Notes: a model not told the origin generated them from the sequence alone. Positions 8,062-17,330 are shown, counted from the first letter of the stretch. The stretch is DNA of 64,000 bases from Arenibacterium halophilum (GCF_005938225.1 NZ_VCPC01000002.1:992001-1056000); one strand, 5' to 3'. Program-made: numbers and translations.

Positions 8062-9219
8062 ATGAAAACCATCACCACGACCGAGGATCTGGCCGAGTTC
8101 TGTACGGCCGCCGCTGCCCATCCCTATGTCACGGTCGATACCGAGTTTCTGCGCGAACGCACCTATTATTCCAAGCTGTGCCTCGTTCAACTGGCCATGC
8201 CCGGCGACACGGACGACACCGCCGTTCTGGTCGACCCGCTGGCCGATGGGCTGTCGCTGGAGCCGCTGTACGACCTGTTCCGCGACACCAGCGTGGTCAA
8301 GGTATTCCACGCAGCGCGGCAGGATCTCGAAATCTTTTGGGTCGATGCCAAGGTGTTCCCCGAACCGCTGTTCGACACGCAGGTCGCCGCCATGGTCTGC
8401 GGCTTTGGCGAACAGGTCGGGTATGAAACGCTGGTGCGCAAGATCGCGCGCGCCTCGGTCGACAAGACCTCGCGCTTTACCGATTGGTCGCGCCGTCCGC
8501 TCAGCGATGCGCAGAAATCATATGCGCTGGCCGATGTGACCCACCTGCGCGACATTTACGAATTCCTTGCCGCCGAGCTGATGAAAACCGGCCGTGATCG
8601 CTGGGTGGCTGAAGAACTTGAAATCCTGACCAGCCCTGAAACCTATGACATTCAACCCGACCGGGCCTGGGAGCGGCTGAAAACCCGCACCAACTCGCCC
8701 CGGTTTCTGGGAATCGTGCGCGAGCTGGCCGCCTTTCGCGAACGCCACGCACAGGAAAACAACATCCCTCGCAATCGGGTCTACAAGGATGACGCGCTGA
8801 TGGAGCTGGCCTCGGCCAAGCCCAAGTCGCTGAACGATCTTGGCAACCTACGTCTCCTATTGCGCGAGGCGCGCAAGGGCGCAATCGCCGAGGGCATCGT
8901 GGCCGCTGTCAAACGTGGTATGGATTGCCCGAATGACGATCTGCCGAAACCCGATCGCAGCCGCGAAAAGATGCAGATCAACCCTGCGCTGGCCGATCTG
9001 CTGCGCGTTCTGCTGAAATCCAAAACCGAAAGCGCGGGTGTCGCGGCCAAGCTGATCGCCTCAAGCGCCGAGTTGGATGCGATTTCGGCGGGCGAACGCG
9101 ATGTGCCTGCGCTGCGGGGCTGGCGGCTGGAAGTCTTCGGAAACGATGCGCTTGCGCTCTGCAATGGCAAGATCGCGCTGGCTGCCAAAGGCGGCAGCGT
9201 GCGCACTGTTCCGCTTTGA
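8062..9219 (+). CDS. rnd: Ribonuclease D
   Basis: This 385-aa 3'-5' exoribonuclease trims tRNA and other stable RNA 3' ends. DEDDy residues are visible: D26 and E28 (TVDTEFL), D88 (AARQDLE), and Y154/D158 (SYALADVTHL). An HRDC domain follows at about 205-285, and a second helical C-terminal part matches usual RNase D length. The ATG lies after an AT-poor 90-bp gap behind purN. The gene is convergent with the lipoprotein gene downstream, with only 4 bp between stops. Confidence 0.94.
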   Translation: MKTITTTEDLAEFCTAAAAHPYVTVDTEFLRERTYYSKLCLVQLAMPGDTDDTAVLVDPLADGLSLEPLYDLFRDTSVVKVFHAARQDLEIFWVDAKVFPEPLFDTQVAAMVCGFGEQVGYETLVRKIARASVDKTSRFTDWSRRPLSDAQKSYALADVTHLRDIYEFLAAELMKTGRDRWVAEELEILTSPETYDIQPDRAWERLKTRTNSPRFLGIVRELAAFRERHAQENNIPRNRVYKDDALMELASAKPKSLNDLGNLRLLLREARKGAIAEGIVAAVKRGMDCPNDDLPKPDRSREKMQINPALADLLRVLLKSKTESAGVAAKLIASSAELDAISAGERDVPALRGWRLEVFGNDALALCNGKIALAAKGGSVRTVPL

Positions 9220-9223
9220 CGCG

Positions 9224-9739
9224 TTAGCGGCGGCGGGATTCGCGGGCGTTCTGCGCGGCTTCCACGCGAATCGTGCGGATGCCACGAAGCGCCTGATGCG
9301 ACAGTGAAAAGGCTTCGTGCACCGTGCGGCTGTGTTCGCTACCCGTGGGCGTGGCGCCCTGCGGATAGACAACGCGAAAGCTGAAACTCAGCACGCCATC
9401 TTCGTCGGGGATCAGTTCGGAATTGGCCGGAACCAGCCGCGCTTGGTAGGCGCCCTGACGCCGCGCCACGCCCGAGGCGTACAGGATCGCGCCGCTGTTC
9501 GTCGGCTCGATCCGCATTTCCGTGACGGTGGCGATCGGCTCGCTCAGATCGGCCTGCGGCGCGCGCTCAAGAATGCTGGACCGGCGCGGAATAAGCGGGT
9601 TCGTTGGCTCGACAACTGTGGCGGTGCGCACCTCGCGGCTGTTGCCGAACCAGTTGCGCGGATTGATCCGCGAATCGCGCCATCCGCAGCTGGACAGGGC
9701 CAGGGTTGCCACCAGAAAGACGAGTATTGATCTGCGCAT
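9224..9739 (-). CDS. Small lipoprotein of unknown function
   Basis: This 171-aa product starts MRRSILVFLVATLALSSC, a lipoprotein signal with lipobox LSSC (Cys18), so it is probably anchored in the outer membrane. The mature part has no Cys and no domain that I recognise. It contains an Asn/Arg-rich N-terminal linker and a beta-rich C-terminal half (ILYASGVARRQGAYQARLVP). Similar small lipoproteins are common next to rnd in roseobacters, as far as I know. Divergent from sufE. Confidence 0.75.
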   Translation of the reverse strand: MRRSILVFLVATLALSSCGWRDSRINPRNWFGNSREVRTATVVEPTNPLIPRRSSILERAPQADLSEPIATVTEMRIEPTNSGAILYASGVARRQGAYQARLVPANSELIPDEDGVLSFSFRVVYPQGATPTGSEHSRTVHEAFSLSHQALRGIRTIRVEAAQNARESRRR

Positions 9740-9865
9740 CGCAAAAGCCGGTCCCAGTTTGATTTTCCATGGGGTAGCCGAAATAGCCGGGCTTGAAAAG
9801 CCGCAAGGCGGGCTGGACAGGGGTGGTGTGCCGCCTTAGGTCAACCAGAACCGCAATTGCGCAAC

Positions 9866-10285
9866 ATGGATGTCACAATGGCCACCGCCGCCTTCGAAGA
9901 AATTGTCGCCGATTTCGAGTTTCTCGAAGATTGGGAAGACCGCTATCGCTATGTCATCGATCAGGGCAAGACGATGGCCCCTCTGCCGGACGCACTGAAA
10001 GTCCCCGCAACCAAGGTCGACGGCTGCGCCAGTCAGGTCTGGCTGCATCCGCAGATCGAAAATGGTGTGTTCCACTTTGACGGTGAAAGCGATGCGATGA
10101 TCGTGCGCGGGCTGATTGCGGTGCTGCGTGCGCTGTACAACGGGGTGCCCGTGGCCGATGTGCCTGGCATCGACGCGGGCGGCGAATTGGCGCGGCTGGG
10201 CCTGCATGATCACCTGTCGGCGCAACGCTCGAACGGGTTGCGCGCCATGATCCTGCGTATTCGCGAAGTCGCGTTGGCGGCTTGA
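9866..10285 (+). CDS. sufE: SufE-family sulfur acceptor for Fe-S assembly
   Basis: SufE accepts persulfide from the SufS desulfurase and passes it to the SufBCD scaffold. The 139-aa product carries FEFLEDWEDRYRYVIDQGK, the active-site loop VDGCASQVWL with the sulfur-carrying Cys, and GESDAMIVRGLIAVL. Three starts are possible (TTG 9857, ATG 9866, ATG 9878); no strong Shine-Dalgarno decides, and family proteins begin near the last two. It stands alone, not in a suf operon. Confidence 0.9.
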   Translation: MDVTMATAAFEEIVADFEFLEDWEDRYRYVIDQGKTMAPLPDALKVPATKVDGCASQVWLHPQIENGVFHFDGESDAMIVRGLIAVLRALYNGVPVADVPGIDAGGELARLGLHDHLSAQRSNGLRAMILRIREVALAA

Positions 10286-10295
10286 TGTCAAACGC

Positions 10296-10952
10296 CTAGC
10301 GCGGAGAGGTGACCCAATTCCTCAGGCTGCTCTCCAACTCCCCAAAGCCGGTTCGGCGATGCTCGAAATCCAGCCCAAGGCGGTCGGCGCAGGATTGCGC
10401 CCGCGCTAGCAGGGCGGGATCGTCAATCTGCGATTGGTAGACCAGTTTCGTGTAATTGCCGAAATACATTTCGATCAGTTCGGGGTGACGATCCAGGCCC
10501 AGCGGTTTCCACACGAAGGCATCGAATTGCCGCGCCAGAAAATCAGTCAGGTAAAAGGCGGTAATCTCATCCTCGTGGGCGGAAAAGGCTGCATTGCCTT
10601 CGAAAAACGAATAGCAATGCGGGCCAGAGATCATCTCGACACCCAATTCGTCGCAGACTTTTTTCAACGCGCCGCCCGTGCCGCAATCGGCGTAGGCCAC
10701 GAACACCGCTTTATAGGTCTCACGCGCCCGCAGTACGGCTGTGCGAACCCGTTCGGCAATTTTCTCGGGGTGGTTGTGTAGTATGGCGGGCAGGCAGGCC
10801 AAATCAACGTGTGTCCAGCCCGCCGTTCGGGTTATCGCAAGGATTTCGCGCGCCAGCGCGCCGCAGGCGATAACCAGCACCGCGCCCTGACCGGATGGCG
10901 CCAATCCGGTGTCGGTGAGCGCGTCGGGGTCGGTTTCGGCCGGGTCTGCCAT
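10296..10952 (-). CDS. DUF1638 domain protein beside corrinoid methyltransferase genes
   Basis: The frame extends upstream to 11111, but the ATG at 10952 (MADPAETDPDALTDTG) is preferred because the upstream part overlaps the corrinoid gene. The 218-aa product has the DUF1638 pattern: LVIACGALAREILAI, AYADCGTGGALKKVC, and GPHCYSFFEGN with conserved Cys/His. It reads in the same direction as the corrinoid protein, whose stop lies 55 bp upstream, so they likely form one transcript. DUF1638 proteins often neighbour corrinoid methyltransferases, which suggests a role in methyl transfer or cofactor handling. The activity is not known. Confidence 0.8.
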   Translation of the reverse strand: MADPAETDPDALTDTGLAPSGQGAVLVIACGALAREILAITRTAGWTHVDLACLPAILHNHPEKIAERVRTAVLRARETYKAVFVAYADCGTGGALKKVCDELGVEMISGPHCYSFFEGNAAFSAHEDEITAFYLTDFLARQFDAFVWKPLGLDRHPELIEMYFGNYTKLVYQSQIDDPALLARAQSCADRLGLDFEHRRTGFGELESSLRNWVTSPR

Positions 10953-11007
10953 GGCGTGCCTGCCCTTGCTGGTTGGCTGCGCCCCCGAAAGAGGGCGCGC
11001 GCCGGTG

Positions 11008-11706
11008 TCAGGCGCGCATCTGGTTGTGCTTGCGACCGACGAAGTCTTTCGCAGTTTCCACTGCGACAGCGGCGTCGCGGCAATAGGCATCCGCGCCGAT
11101 GGCCTTGCCAAATTCTTCGTTCAGCGGAGCGCCACCCACCAGAACGATGTAATCGTCGCGCTTGCCTTGTTCGACCAGCGTGTCGATCACCACTTTCATG
11201 TAGGGCATCGTGGTGGTCAGCAGCGCCGACATGCCCAGAATGTCAGGCTGTTCGGCTTCCAGCGCCTCGAGGTAGTTTTCGACGGGGTTGTTGATGCCCA
11301 GATCGACCACTTCGAACCCGGCACCTTCCATCATCATCGAAACAAGGTTCTTGCCGATGTCGTGGATGTCGCCCTTGACCGTCCCGATCACCATCTTGCC
11401 CACGCGCGGCGCGCCGGTTTCGGCCAGCAGCGGTTTCAGAATGGCCATGCCACCTTTCATCGCGTTGGCGGCCAGCAACACCTCGGGGACGAAGAGGATA
11501 CCATCGCGGAAGTCGGCGCCCACGATGGTCATGCCGCCCACCAAAGCCTCTGTCAGCACGCGATAGGGTTCCCATCCGCGTTCCAGCAGGATGTTCACGC
11601 CTTCCTCGATCTCTTCTTTCAGCCCGTCATAAAGATCGTCGAACATCTGCTGGACCAGTTCTTCGTCGTCCAGTTCCGACAGGATGATCTCGTCTTCGTC
11701 CGACAT
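11008..11706 (-). CDS. Corrinoid (B12-binding) methyl-carrier protein, MetH/MtaC-like
   Basis: This 232-aa protein has the helical cap domain (about 10-95) and the B12-binding Rossmann domain (about 100-225). The cobalt-ligand motif DxHxxG is seen as D113-I-H115-D-I-G118 in VKGDIHDIGKNL. It also contains the GMSALLTTTMPYMK and VLVGGAPLNEEF loops. An acidic N-terminus (SDEDEIILSELDDEE) precedes the cap. It most likely carries methyl between a donor and the homocysteine methyltransferase encoded at 12975-13994. No C-terminal reactivation domain is fused. Confidence 0.9.
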   Translation of the reverse strand: MSDEDEIILSELDDEELVQQMFDDLYDGLKEEIEEGVNILLERGWEPYRVLTEALVGGMTIVGADFRDGILFVPEVLLAANAMKGGMAILKPLLAETGAPRVGKMVIGTVKGDIHDIGKNLVSMMMEGAGFEVVDLGINNPVENYLEALEAEQPDILGMSALLTTTMPYMKVVIDTLVEQGKRDDYIVLVGGAPLNEEFGKAIGADAYCRDAAVAVETAKDFVGRKHNQMRA

Positions 11707-11863
11707 GCGGGTGTTCCTTGTTCACGGGGCGCGAGGGCCGGTTTACCAGTTCTATTCCTTCATATTGCAAGGTTCGACTGCAAGAATTGCGACATGCGCC
11801 GCTTTGGTTCCGACCTGTGCGTTGGTTTCCAGGACGGTGCACAATGCCGACATAGAATGATTC

Positions 11864-11892
11864 TTGTTAATGTTCCCTTTATGTTCCATATG
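11864..11892 (+). promoter_or_regulatory. Promoter with embedded alphaproteobacterial LexA (SOS) box
   Basis: The direct repeat GTTC-N7-GTTC, the SOS box of alphaproteobacterial LexA, is at 11872-11875 and 11883-11886. It sits exactly in the 17-bp spacer between a -35-like TTGTTA (11864-11869) and a -10-like CATATG (11887-11892). Bound LexA would block RNA polymerase. The predicted transcription start about 7 bases after the -10 coincides with the ATG at 11899, so the mRNA may be leaderless. Confidence 0.7.
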
Positions 11893-11898
11893 TAGACC

Positions 11899-12978
11899 AT
11901 GCAGGAGCTGGACCAGATCGATAAGGCGCGGCGGCGCGGGCGCGGAGCGGGGTCAAACCGCGCTGGACGTTTTGATCTTGGCCGACGGGATGAATGCGAT
12001 GGCTGGGATATTCCTGAACCGCGTGCCGGTTTCCCCACCCAGGTCGCGACAGAAGTCCCGAAAAGCCTGATCACCTACAATCGGTCGCCCGATCTGCCCT
12101 TCGATCGGTCGATCAATCCCTATCGTGGCTGCGAACACGGCTGCAGTTATTGTTTCGCGCGGCCAACCCACGCCTATCTGGGGCTGTCGCCGGGGCTGGA
12201 TTTCGAAACACAGCTGATTGCCCGGCCCACGGCGCCCGAGGTGTTGGCGCGCGAACTTGCGTCGAAACGCTATCGTGTTGCGCCCATTGCCATCGGCACG
12301 AATACTGATCCGTATCAACCGGTCGAGGTGAAATGGCAGATCATGCGCGCCTGCCTGCAGGTGCTATCTGACTGGAACCACCCGGTGGCCATCGTCACCA
12401 AGGGCGCGCTGATCGAACGTGATCTGGACATACTGGCGCCGATGGCTGCGCGCGGGCTGGTGCGCGTGGGCGTGTCGCTGACAACGCTGGATCCGGGCCT
12501 CAGCCGCAGGATGGAGCCGCGCGCGCCATCGCCTGCGCGGCGGCTGGCCATGATCCGGCAGCTTGCCAGAGCCGGGATTCCGGTGCGGGCCATGTTGGCG
12601 CCCATCGTTCCGGGGCTGACAGACCACGAACTTGAAAACCTGCTGGCGGCGGCCCAAGAGGCCGGCGCCAGTGCGGCAAGCTGGATCATGTTGCGCCTGC
12701 CGCGCGAGGTTTCGGCGTTGTGGCAGGAATGGCTGGCCGAACACGCGCCGGGCCGGGCCGACGGCGTGATGCGCCGCCTGCGCGAGATGCACGGCGGGCG
12801 CGATTACGATGCCAACTGGGGTCAGCGGATGCGCGGGCAGGGGCTGTTGGCCGATCTGATCGCGCGGCGGTTCAAACTGGCCGCGCGGCGGCTTGGGATG
12901 GATGCATCGCAACCGTCGCTGCGATGCGATCTGTTTGCCCCACCAGCGCGCGCAGGCGACCAACTGGCGCTGTTTTAA
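11899..12978 (+). CDS. PA0069-family radical SAM protein (spore photoproduct lyase-like)
   Basis: This 359-aa protein has the radical-SAM cluster motif CxxxCxxC as C78-E-H-G-C82-S-Y-C85 in NPYRGCEHGCSYCFARPTH. It also shows ITYNRSPDLPFDRSINPYRG, which is typical of this group, and the strand segments IAIGTNTDPYQPVE and VGVSLTTLDPGLSR. The family is related to spore photoproduct lyase and is often assumed to act in DNA repair, though its substrate is unproven. An SOS box overlaps the promoter, which fits a damage response. No Shine-Dalgarno precedes the ATG. The 3' end overlaps the convergent bmt gene by 4 bp. Confidence 0.88.
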   Translation: MQELDQIDKARRRGRGAGSNRAGRFDLGRRDECDGWDIPEPRAGFPTQVATEVPKSLITYNRSPDLPFDRSINPYRGCEHGCSYCFARPTHAYLGLSPGLDFETQLIARPTAPEVLARELASKRYRVAPIAIGTNTDPYQPVEVKWQIMRACLQVLSDWNHPVAIVTKGALIERDLDILAPMAARGLVRVGVSLTTLDPGLSRRMEPRAPSPARRLAMIRQLARAGIPVRAMLAPIVPGLTDHELENLLAAAQEAGASAASWIMLRLPREVSALWQEWLAEHAPGRADGVMRRLREMHGGRDYDANWGQRMRGQGLLADLIARRFKLAARRLGMDASQPSLRCDLFAPPARAGDQLALF

Positions 12979-13994
12979 CGGCGGCGGCGGTTGCCGCGCG
13001 AGCGCCGTTCGCTGGGCTCGTCGTCGCCTGTGCCGTCGCTGGCCGATGAAAATGCACCCAGGCGGGCAACGATTTCTTCCAGTTTCGGGGCTTCGCCTGC
13101 GCGCGGACGGGTATCCAGCGCTTCGCGCATGTGGCGCAGGTGTTCGGGCATGGTGCCGCAGCAACCGCCAATGATCGTTGCCCCGCAATCGCGCGCCATC
13201 ACCGCATAATCGCCCATCAATTCGGGTGTGCCGTCATAGTGGATGTGGCCGTCGACGTATTTCGGGATACCGGCGTTGCCCTTTGCGATGATCGGGCGGC
13301 TGTGGCCCTGCGCGGCGAATCCCAGCACGGTGCGCAGCAGATCCGACGCGCCGGTGCCGCAGTTGGCGCCATAGGCCAAGGGCGCCGGATCAAGGCTTTC
13401 GACAAGTTCGACCATGGCAGAAGAGGTCACGCCCATCATGGTACGGCCTGCGGTGTCAAAGCTCATCGTGCCGCACCAGGGCAGGCCGACCAGCGCAAAG
13501 GCTTCGGCCGCGGCGCGGTATTCCTCGGGCGCGCTGATCGTTTCCAGCCACAGTACGTCCACGCCGCCTTCCTTCAGCCCGTCCGCCTGTTCGTGGAACA
13601 TTTCAACCGCCAGAGCGTGGCTCAGGCTACCGACAGGTTGCATGATTTCACCCGTGGGTCCGACCGAACCGGCAACGGCCACAGGGCGACCGGCCTTGTC
13701 TGCCACCTCGCGCCCCAGTTCTGCACCGATGCGGTTCAACTCGCGCACACGCTTTTCGGCACTGTGCAGCTTCAGCCTCGCGGCGGTGCCCCCGAATGTG
13801 TTGGTCAGGAACAAATCGCTGCCCGCGTCGACCGAACCCTGGTAAAGCGCAGTGATTTTCTTGGGTTCGTCGACATTCCACAGCTCGGGCGCGTCGCCGG
13901 CCTGAAGCCCCATGTTGAAGAGGTTCGTGCCCGTGGCGCCATCGGCCAGAAGCACATCGTGACTGTTCAGCATTTCGGTGAAGCGATTGCTCAT
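12975..13994 (-). CDS. bmt: Homocysteine S-methyltransferase (betaine--homocysteine / MetH N-domain type)
   Basis: This 339-aa single-domain enzyme is of the homocysteine-binding TIM-barrel type. The start MSNRFTEMLNSHDVLLADGATGTNLF matches the family. The zinc Cys residues are C in GANCGTG (about residue 210) and the pair C278-C279 in GGCCGTMPEH. The methionine-synthase homocysteine domain uses the same triad. In roseobacters such genes serve as betaine- or corrinoid-dependent methionine-forming enzymes; the corrinoid protein 1.3 kb downstream makes a B12-dependent role likely. The C-terminal tail is basic (RRSRGNRRRR), which is unusual for the family. Confidence 0.85.
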   Translation of the reverse strand: MSNRFTEMLNSHDVLLADGATGTNLFNMGLQAGDAPELWNVDEPKKITALYQGSVDAGSDLFLTNTFGGTAARLKLHSAEKRVRELNRIGAELGREVADKAGRPVAVAGSVGPTGEIMQPVGSLSHALAVEMFHEQADGLKEGGVDVLWLETISAPEEYRAAAEAFALVGLPWCGTMSFDTAGRTMMGVTSSAMVELVESLDPAPLAYGANCGTGASDLLRTVLGFAAQGHSRPIIAKGNAGIPKYVDGHIHYDGTPELMGDYAVMARDCGATIIGGCCGTMPEHLRHMREALDTRPRAGEAPKLEEIVARLGAFSSASDGTGDDEPSERRSRGNRRRR

Positions 13995-14065
13995 TCTTGC
14001 GGCCCCTATCGTTTGGCACGTCCGATCGGGCGCCTCGCCCGACTATCGGCACGGCCCGGGGTGTG

Positions 14066-15934
14066 TCACGACCGGCGCAACAAGGCAAATCCAAACTTGC
14101 GCGGTGCGGGGTCGGGGGCAAAAGGATCGACCGCAGGTGCCAGCGCCTCGGGCCAGTGAACGGCGCGGGCGATATCGGCGGCAGCGAGGACCAGCGAAGT
14201 CGGGTCGGGTGCACACAGGTACATCGGCTTCCACACAGGGGCAAAGGCCCGTTTGAAGCGGACCAGCCCGGTTTCCTGCATCCCGCGCAGGGGCAGATCG
14301 GGCACGGCGGCAAGCGACAGGGCAGGGATTTGGGCGCTGGCGGCTTCGGCGATAGCCGCGTTGATCAGCGCGTGCATCGTCCCGTCGGGGGCGCTGTCGG
14401 TTGTGCGCATCAGGTCAAGGCACCATTCGCGGGGCGACTCGTGGAAGCTGGCAAATCCAATCAACTCGTCATCTTTCCACGCGAGGAAAACGATCTGGCA
14501 GGCAACGTAATACGGGTCGTACCGGCCCATAGTGATGCCGCGCGCGCGGCCCTGACGAACCTGCCATTCGGCGTCGACGCGGGTCATCTCGGCCACGGGC
14601 TGCACCGGCCCTGCGCGTTCGATGCGGATGCCGGCCTTGTCCGCCTGACGGATCTTGCGTCGCAGCTGACGCCGGGCCGGCGTGTCCAGAGAGAAGCGGG
14701 CCGGGAACAGCAATGCCTCGCGCGCGAACCGCACCGGCAGCCAGCCATCGCGGCGCGCGCGGGCTGCGGTTTGCCCGGAACATTTGTACAGGCAGGCGAC
14801 GCGGTTTTCACGCCGGGCGGTATCGATCACGCGGCGGATGGCGTGCCCCGGGTCGCCACCGACCGGGTCGAACAGGCCCACCGCGACCTGCGGCAGGCTG
14901 ACCACGGCGATGCGGCTGACATGGTCGCCAACGACGCGGCCGCCGTTCTGGCGGATGACCTGTGTTTCAGCCCGCGCCAGATCGCCGGGGAATGGGCCGG
15001 TTGGCGCCGCAGCCTCGACATGGCGGACCGACGTGCGCAGCGGCACGATGAAGAGCAGAACCGCGCCCGCGATCAGCGCCGGGGCAAGGTAATAGACAAT
15101 GCGAAACGCCAGGATCCCGGCGACAAGCGAGTCGGCAGGGACCGAGGGCAATAGCATCAGCAAGGTGAGCTCGAATGGGCCAACACCGGCCGGCGTGCCC
15201 GACACGAGCGCCACCCCCAGCGCGATCAGGAAGGCCGGTAGAAGCGTGGAAAGCACCAGAGGAACATGATCGGGAATCAGGAAATATAGCGCGATGCAGG
15301 CGGCGAAGGTATCGACGATGGCCCACAAGCCCATCGCGGCAATGGCGGGGAGGCTGGGAAGGGGCAGGCGCAGTGCACCAAATCGCGCAACGGGACGCAG
15401 AAACGCCAGCGCGACCAGACCCAGCGACAGCGCCAGTCCGGCGCTGGCAAGCAGGGCAAACCCGGGAACCAGCGGTATCACGAGCCAGACCAGCGAAATC
15501 ACGAACCCAAGCGCCCCAAGGAAGGTGACCGCGACAAAGCCGGTCAGCTTGGCGGCAGTGGCGGGCGATAACCCGCGCAACATGCGCCAGCGCGCAAAGC
15601 TGCCGGTCAGCAGGCCAAAGCCCACGGTTTGGGAAAAGGCGATGGCGCAAACGCCGGCGCGGCTGGCGCTGCGGGCGCGGATATCGGTGCCAAGGTGGCG
15701 GTGCGCGATCGCGTCGTAGCGTCCCAGCGACCAGAAACTGATGACGGTGGCGGCAATGGCACCCATCCACGCATGGGCACCCTGACCCTGCATCTGTCGC
15801 CAGACGGCGCCTGCGTCGATCGGACCGATCTGGCGCACCACCAGATACAGACAAAGCGCTGTCAGCCCCAATGGAACAAGATAGCGCGCCGCAAGGGGTG
15901 CGACGCGCGATGCAAAGGCGGTTCTGGAGGTCAT
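14066..15934 (-). CDS. mprF: MprF-like phosphatidylglycerol aminoacyltransferase / flippase
   Basis: Start ATG 15934 (MTSRTAFASRVAPLAARYLV) is chosen over an upstream ATG at 15958. The 622-aa protein has an N-terminal membrane domain of about eight helices (about 15-320, lysylphosphatidylglycerol-synthase TM region). It is followed by a C-terminal DUF2156 GNAT-like domain (about 330-610) with LFPARFSLDTPARRQLRRKI and IPALSLAAVPDLPLRGM. MprF proteins add Lys or Ala from tRNA to phosphatidylglycerol and flip the product, raising resistance to cationic peptides. The amino acid used cannot be read from sequence. It is shorter than classical MprF because the membrane domain has fewer helices. Confidence 0.82.
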   Translation of the reverse strand: MTSRTAFASRVAPLAARYLVPLGLTALCLYLVVRQIGPIDAGAVWRQMQGQGAHAWMGAIAATVISFWSLGRYDAIAHRHLGTDIRARSASRAGVCAIAFSQTVGFGLLTGSFARWRMLRGLSPATAAKLTGFVAVTFLGALGFVISLVWLVIPLVPGFALLASAGLALSLGLVALAFLRPVARFGALRLPLPSLPAIAAMGLWAIVDTFAACIALYFLIPDHVPLVLSTLLPAFLIALGVALVSGTPAGVGPFELTLLMLLPSVPADSLVAGILAFRIVYYLAPALIAGAVLLFIVPLRTSVRHVEAAAPTGPFPGDLARAETQVIRQNGGRVVGDHVSRIAVVSLPQVAVGLFDPVGGDPGHAIRRVIDTARRENRVACLYKCSGQTAARARRDGWLPVRFAREALLFPARFSLDTPARRQLRRKIRQADKAGIRIERAGPVQPVAEMTRVDAEWQVRQGRARGITMGRYDPYYVACQIVFLAWKDDELIGFASFHESPREWCLDLMRTTDSAPDGTMHALINAAIAEAASAQIPALSLAAVPDLPLRGMQETGLVRFKRAFAPVWKPMYLCAPDPTSLVLAAADIARAVHWPEALAPAVDPFAPDPAPRKFGFALLRRS

Positions 15935-16046
15935 GTCGATCCTTCGAAGCGGTGCCACCGTGATGGCAGGCTTCGATTACCGACGGGTTAAACCGCGAAT
16001 TTGAACGGTCGTGACGTTGGGCGCCATCCGCTACAGGACGAGGGGC

Positions 16047-16364
16047 TCAGCCGACTTCCGACATGATCTGGGCTTTGGCTTCGGCCATCAGCTCTTCCAT
16101 CTTGGCGCGGATCGCGTCGGGCGAGGATTTATCGCCCAGATCTGCATCAACCTTGCGCACAACGTCTTCGTGGCCGGCTTCTTCGAAATCCGCCAGAACA
16201 ACGGATTTGGCATAGTCGGTGGCATCATCGCCGGTTTTGCCCATCAGCCCGGCCGCCCAGAGGCCCAGCAGCTTGTTGCGCCGGGCAACCGCCTTGAACA
16301 TCATTTCCTCATCGTGGGCGTACTTGTTTTCAAAGGCTTTTTCGCGGTTCTCAAAAGTTGTCAT
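16047..16364 (-). CDS. DUF1476 protein, zeta-type inhibitor of F1-ATPase
   Basis: The 105-aa helical protein starts [20 protein letters not shown] and contains [16 protein letters not shown], matching the alphaproteobacterial DUF1476 family. In Paracoccus this family's zeta subunit binds F1 and blocks ATP hydrolysis through its N-terminal region. It is divergent from purC, an arrangement commonly seen in this order. Confidence 0.92.
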   Translation of the reverse strand: MTTFENREKAFENKYAHDEEMMFKAVARRNKLLGLWAAGLMGKTGDDATDYAKSVVLADFEEAGHEDVVRKVDADLGDKSSPDAIRAKMEELMAEAKAQIMSEVG

Positions 16365-16568
16365 GGCCTGTCTCCGGCTGTAGGTCTGTCACCAGATATG
16401 CACGGGCGCCCGCAACCATTCAAGGGCAGGAACGTCGCAAGCACCGCACAATACCCAAGTTTTGCGGGCACGGGCGCGGCGCGCTGCGCTTGCGGCGCGG
16501 GCGACCTTGGAATAAGAGGGCTCACGCGGCGGGGACTGGGCCCCGATGTGCAAAGGAGCATTGCCCCG

Positions 16569-17330
16569 ATGGCGCGACGCAAGAAGATTTACGAAGGCAA
16601 GGCCAAGATCCTGTATGAAGGCCCCGAACCGGGCACGATCGTGCAGTATTTCAAAGACGATGCGACGGCGTTCAACGCCGCCAAGAAGGATGTGATCGAC
16701 GGCAAGGGCGTGCTGAACAACCGCCTGAGCGAGTTTTTCATGACCGGGTTGAACCAGATCGGCGTGCCGACTCACTTCATCCGGCGGCTGAACATGCGCG
16801 AACAGCTGGTGCGCAGTTGCGAGATCATTCCGCTGGAAATCATCGTGCGCAACTTTGCCGCAGGCAGCCTGTCGAAACGGTTGGGGATCGAGGAAGGCAC
16901 CCAGCTTCCGCGTCCGATCGTCGAATACTGCTACAAGGATGACAAGCTTGGCGATCCGCTGGTCACCGAGGAGCATATCGCGGCCTTCGGCTGGGCCAGC
17001 CAGCAGGACATGGACGATGTCCTGAGCCTTGCGTTGCGGGTCAACGATTTCATGTCGGGCCTGATGCTGGGCGTCGGGATCAAGCTGGTGGATTTCAAGA
17101 TCGAGATCGGCCGCGTGTTCGAGGGTGATTTCCAGCGTCTGGTGATCGCGGATGAAATCAGCCCCGACAGCTGCCGCCTGTGGGACATCGAAACCGGCCA
17201 GAAGCTCGACAAGGACGTGTTCCGGCGGGATCTGGGCAGCCTGACCGATGCCTATTCGGAAGTCGCGCGGCGCCTGGGCGTTTTGCCCCAGAACGCGACG
17301 CAGATGACCAAGCCGAAGCTGATTAACTAG
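16569..17330 (+). CDS. purC: SAICAR synthetase
   Basis: This 253-aa enzyme joins aspartate to CAIR with ATP (purine step eight). Signature parts are [44 protein letters not shown] and VDFKIEIGR, followed by [11 protein letters not shown]. The start has AAGGAG 10 bases upstream at 16553-16558. purS follows after 99 bp, a gap that includes a TTTGAGTATTTGAACAAA stretch of the kind often seen between genes in this family. Confidence 0.97.
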   Translation: MARRKKIYEGKAKILYEGPEPGTIVQYFKDDATAFNAAKKDVIDGKGVLNNRLSEFFMTGLNQIGVPTHFIRRLNMREQLVRSCEIIPLEIIVRNFAAGSLSKRLGIEEGTQLPRPIVEYCYKDDKLGDPLVTEEHIAAFGWASQQDMDDVLSLALRVNDFMSGLMLGVGIKLVDFKIEIGRVFEGDFQRLVIADEISPDSCRLWDIETGQKLDKDVFRRDLGSLTDAYSEVARRLGVLPQNATQMTKPKLIN

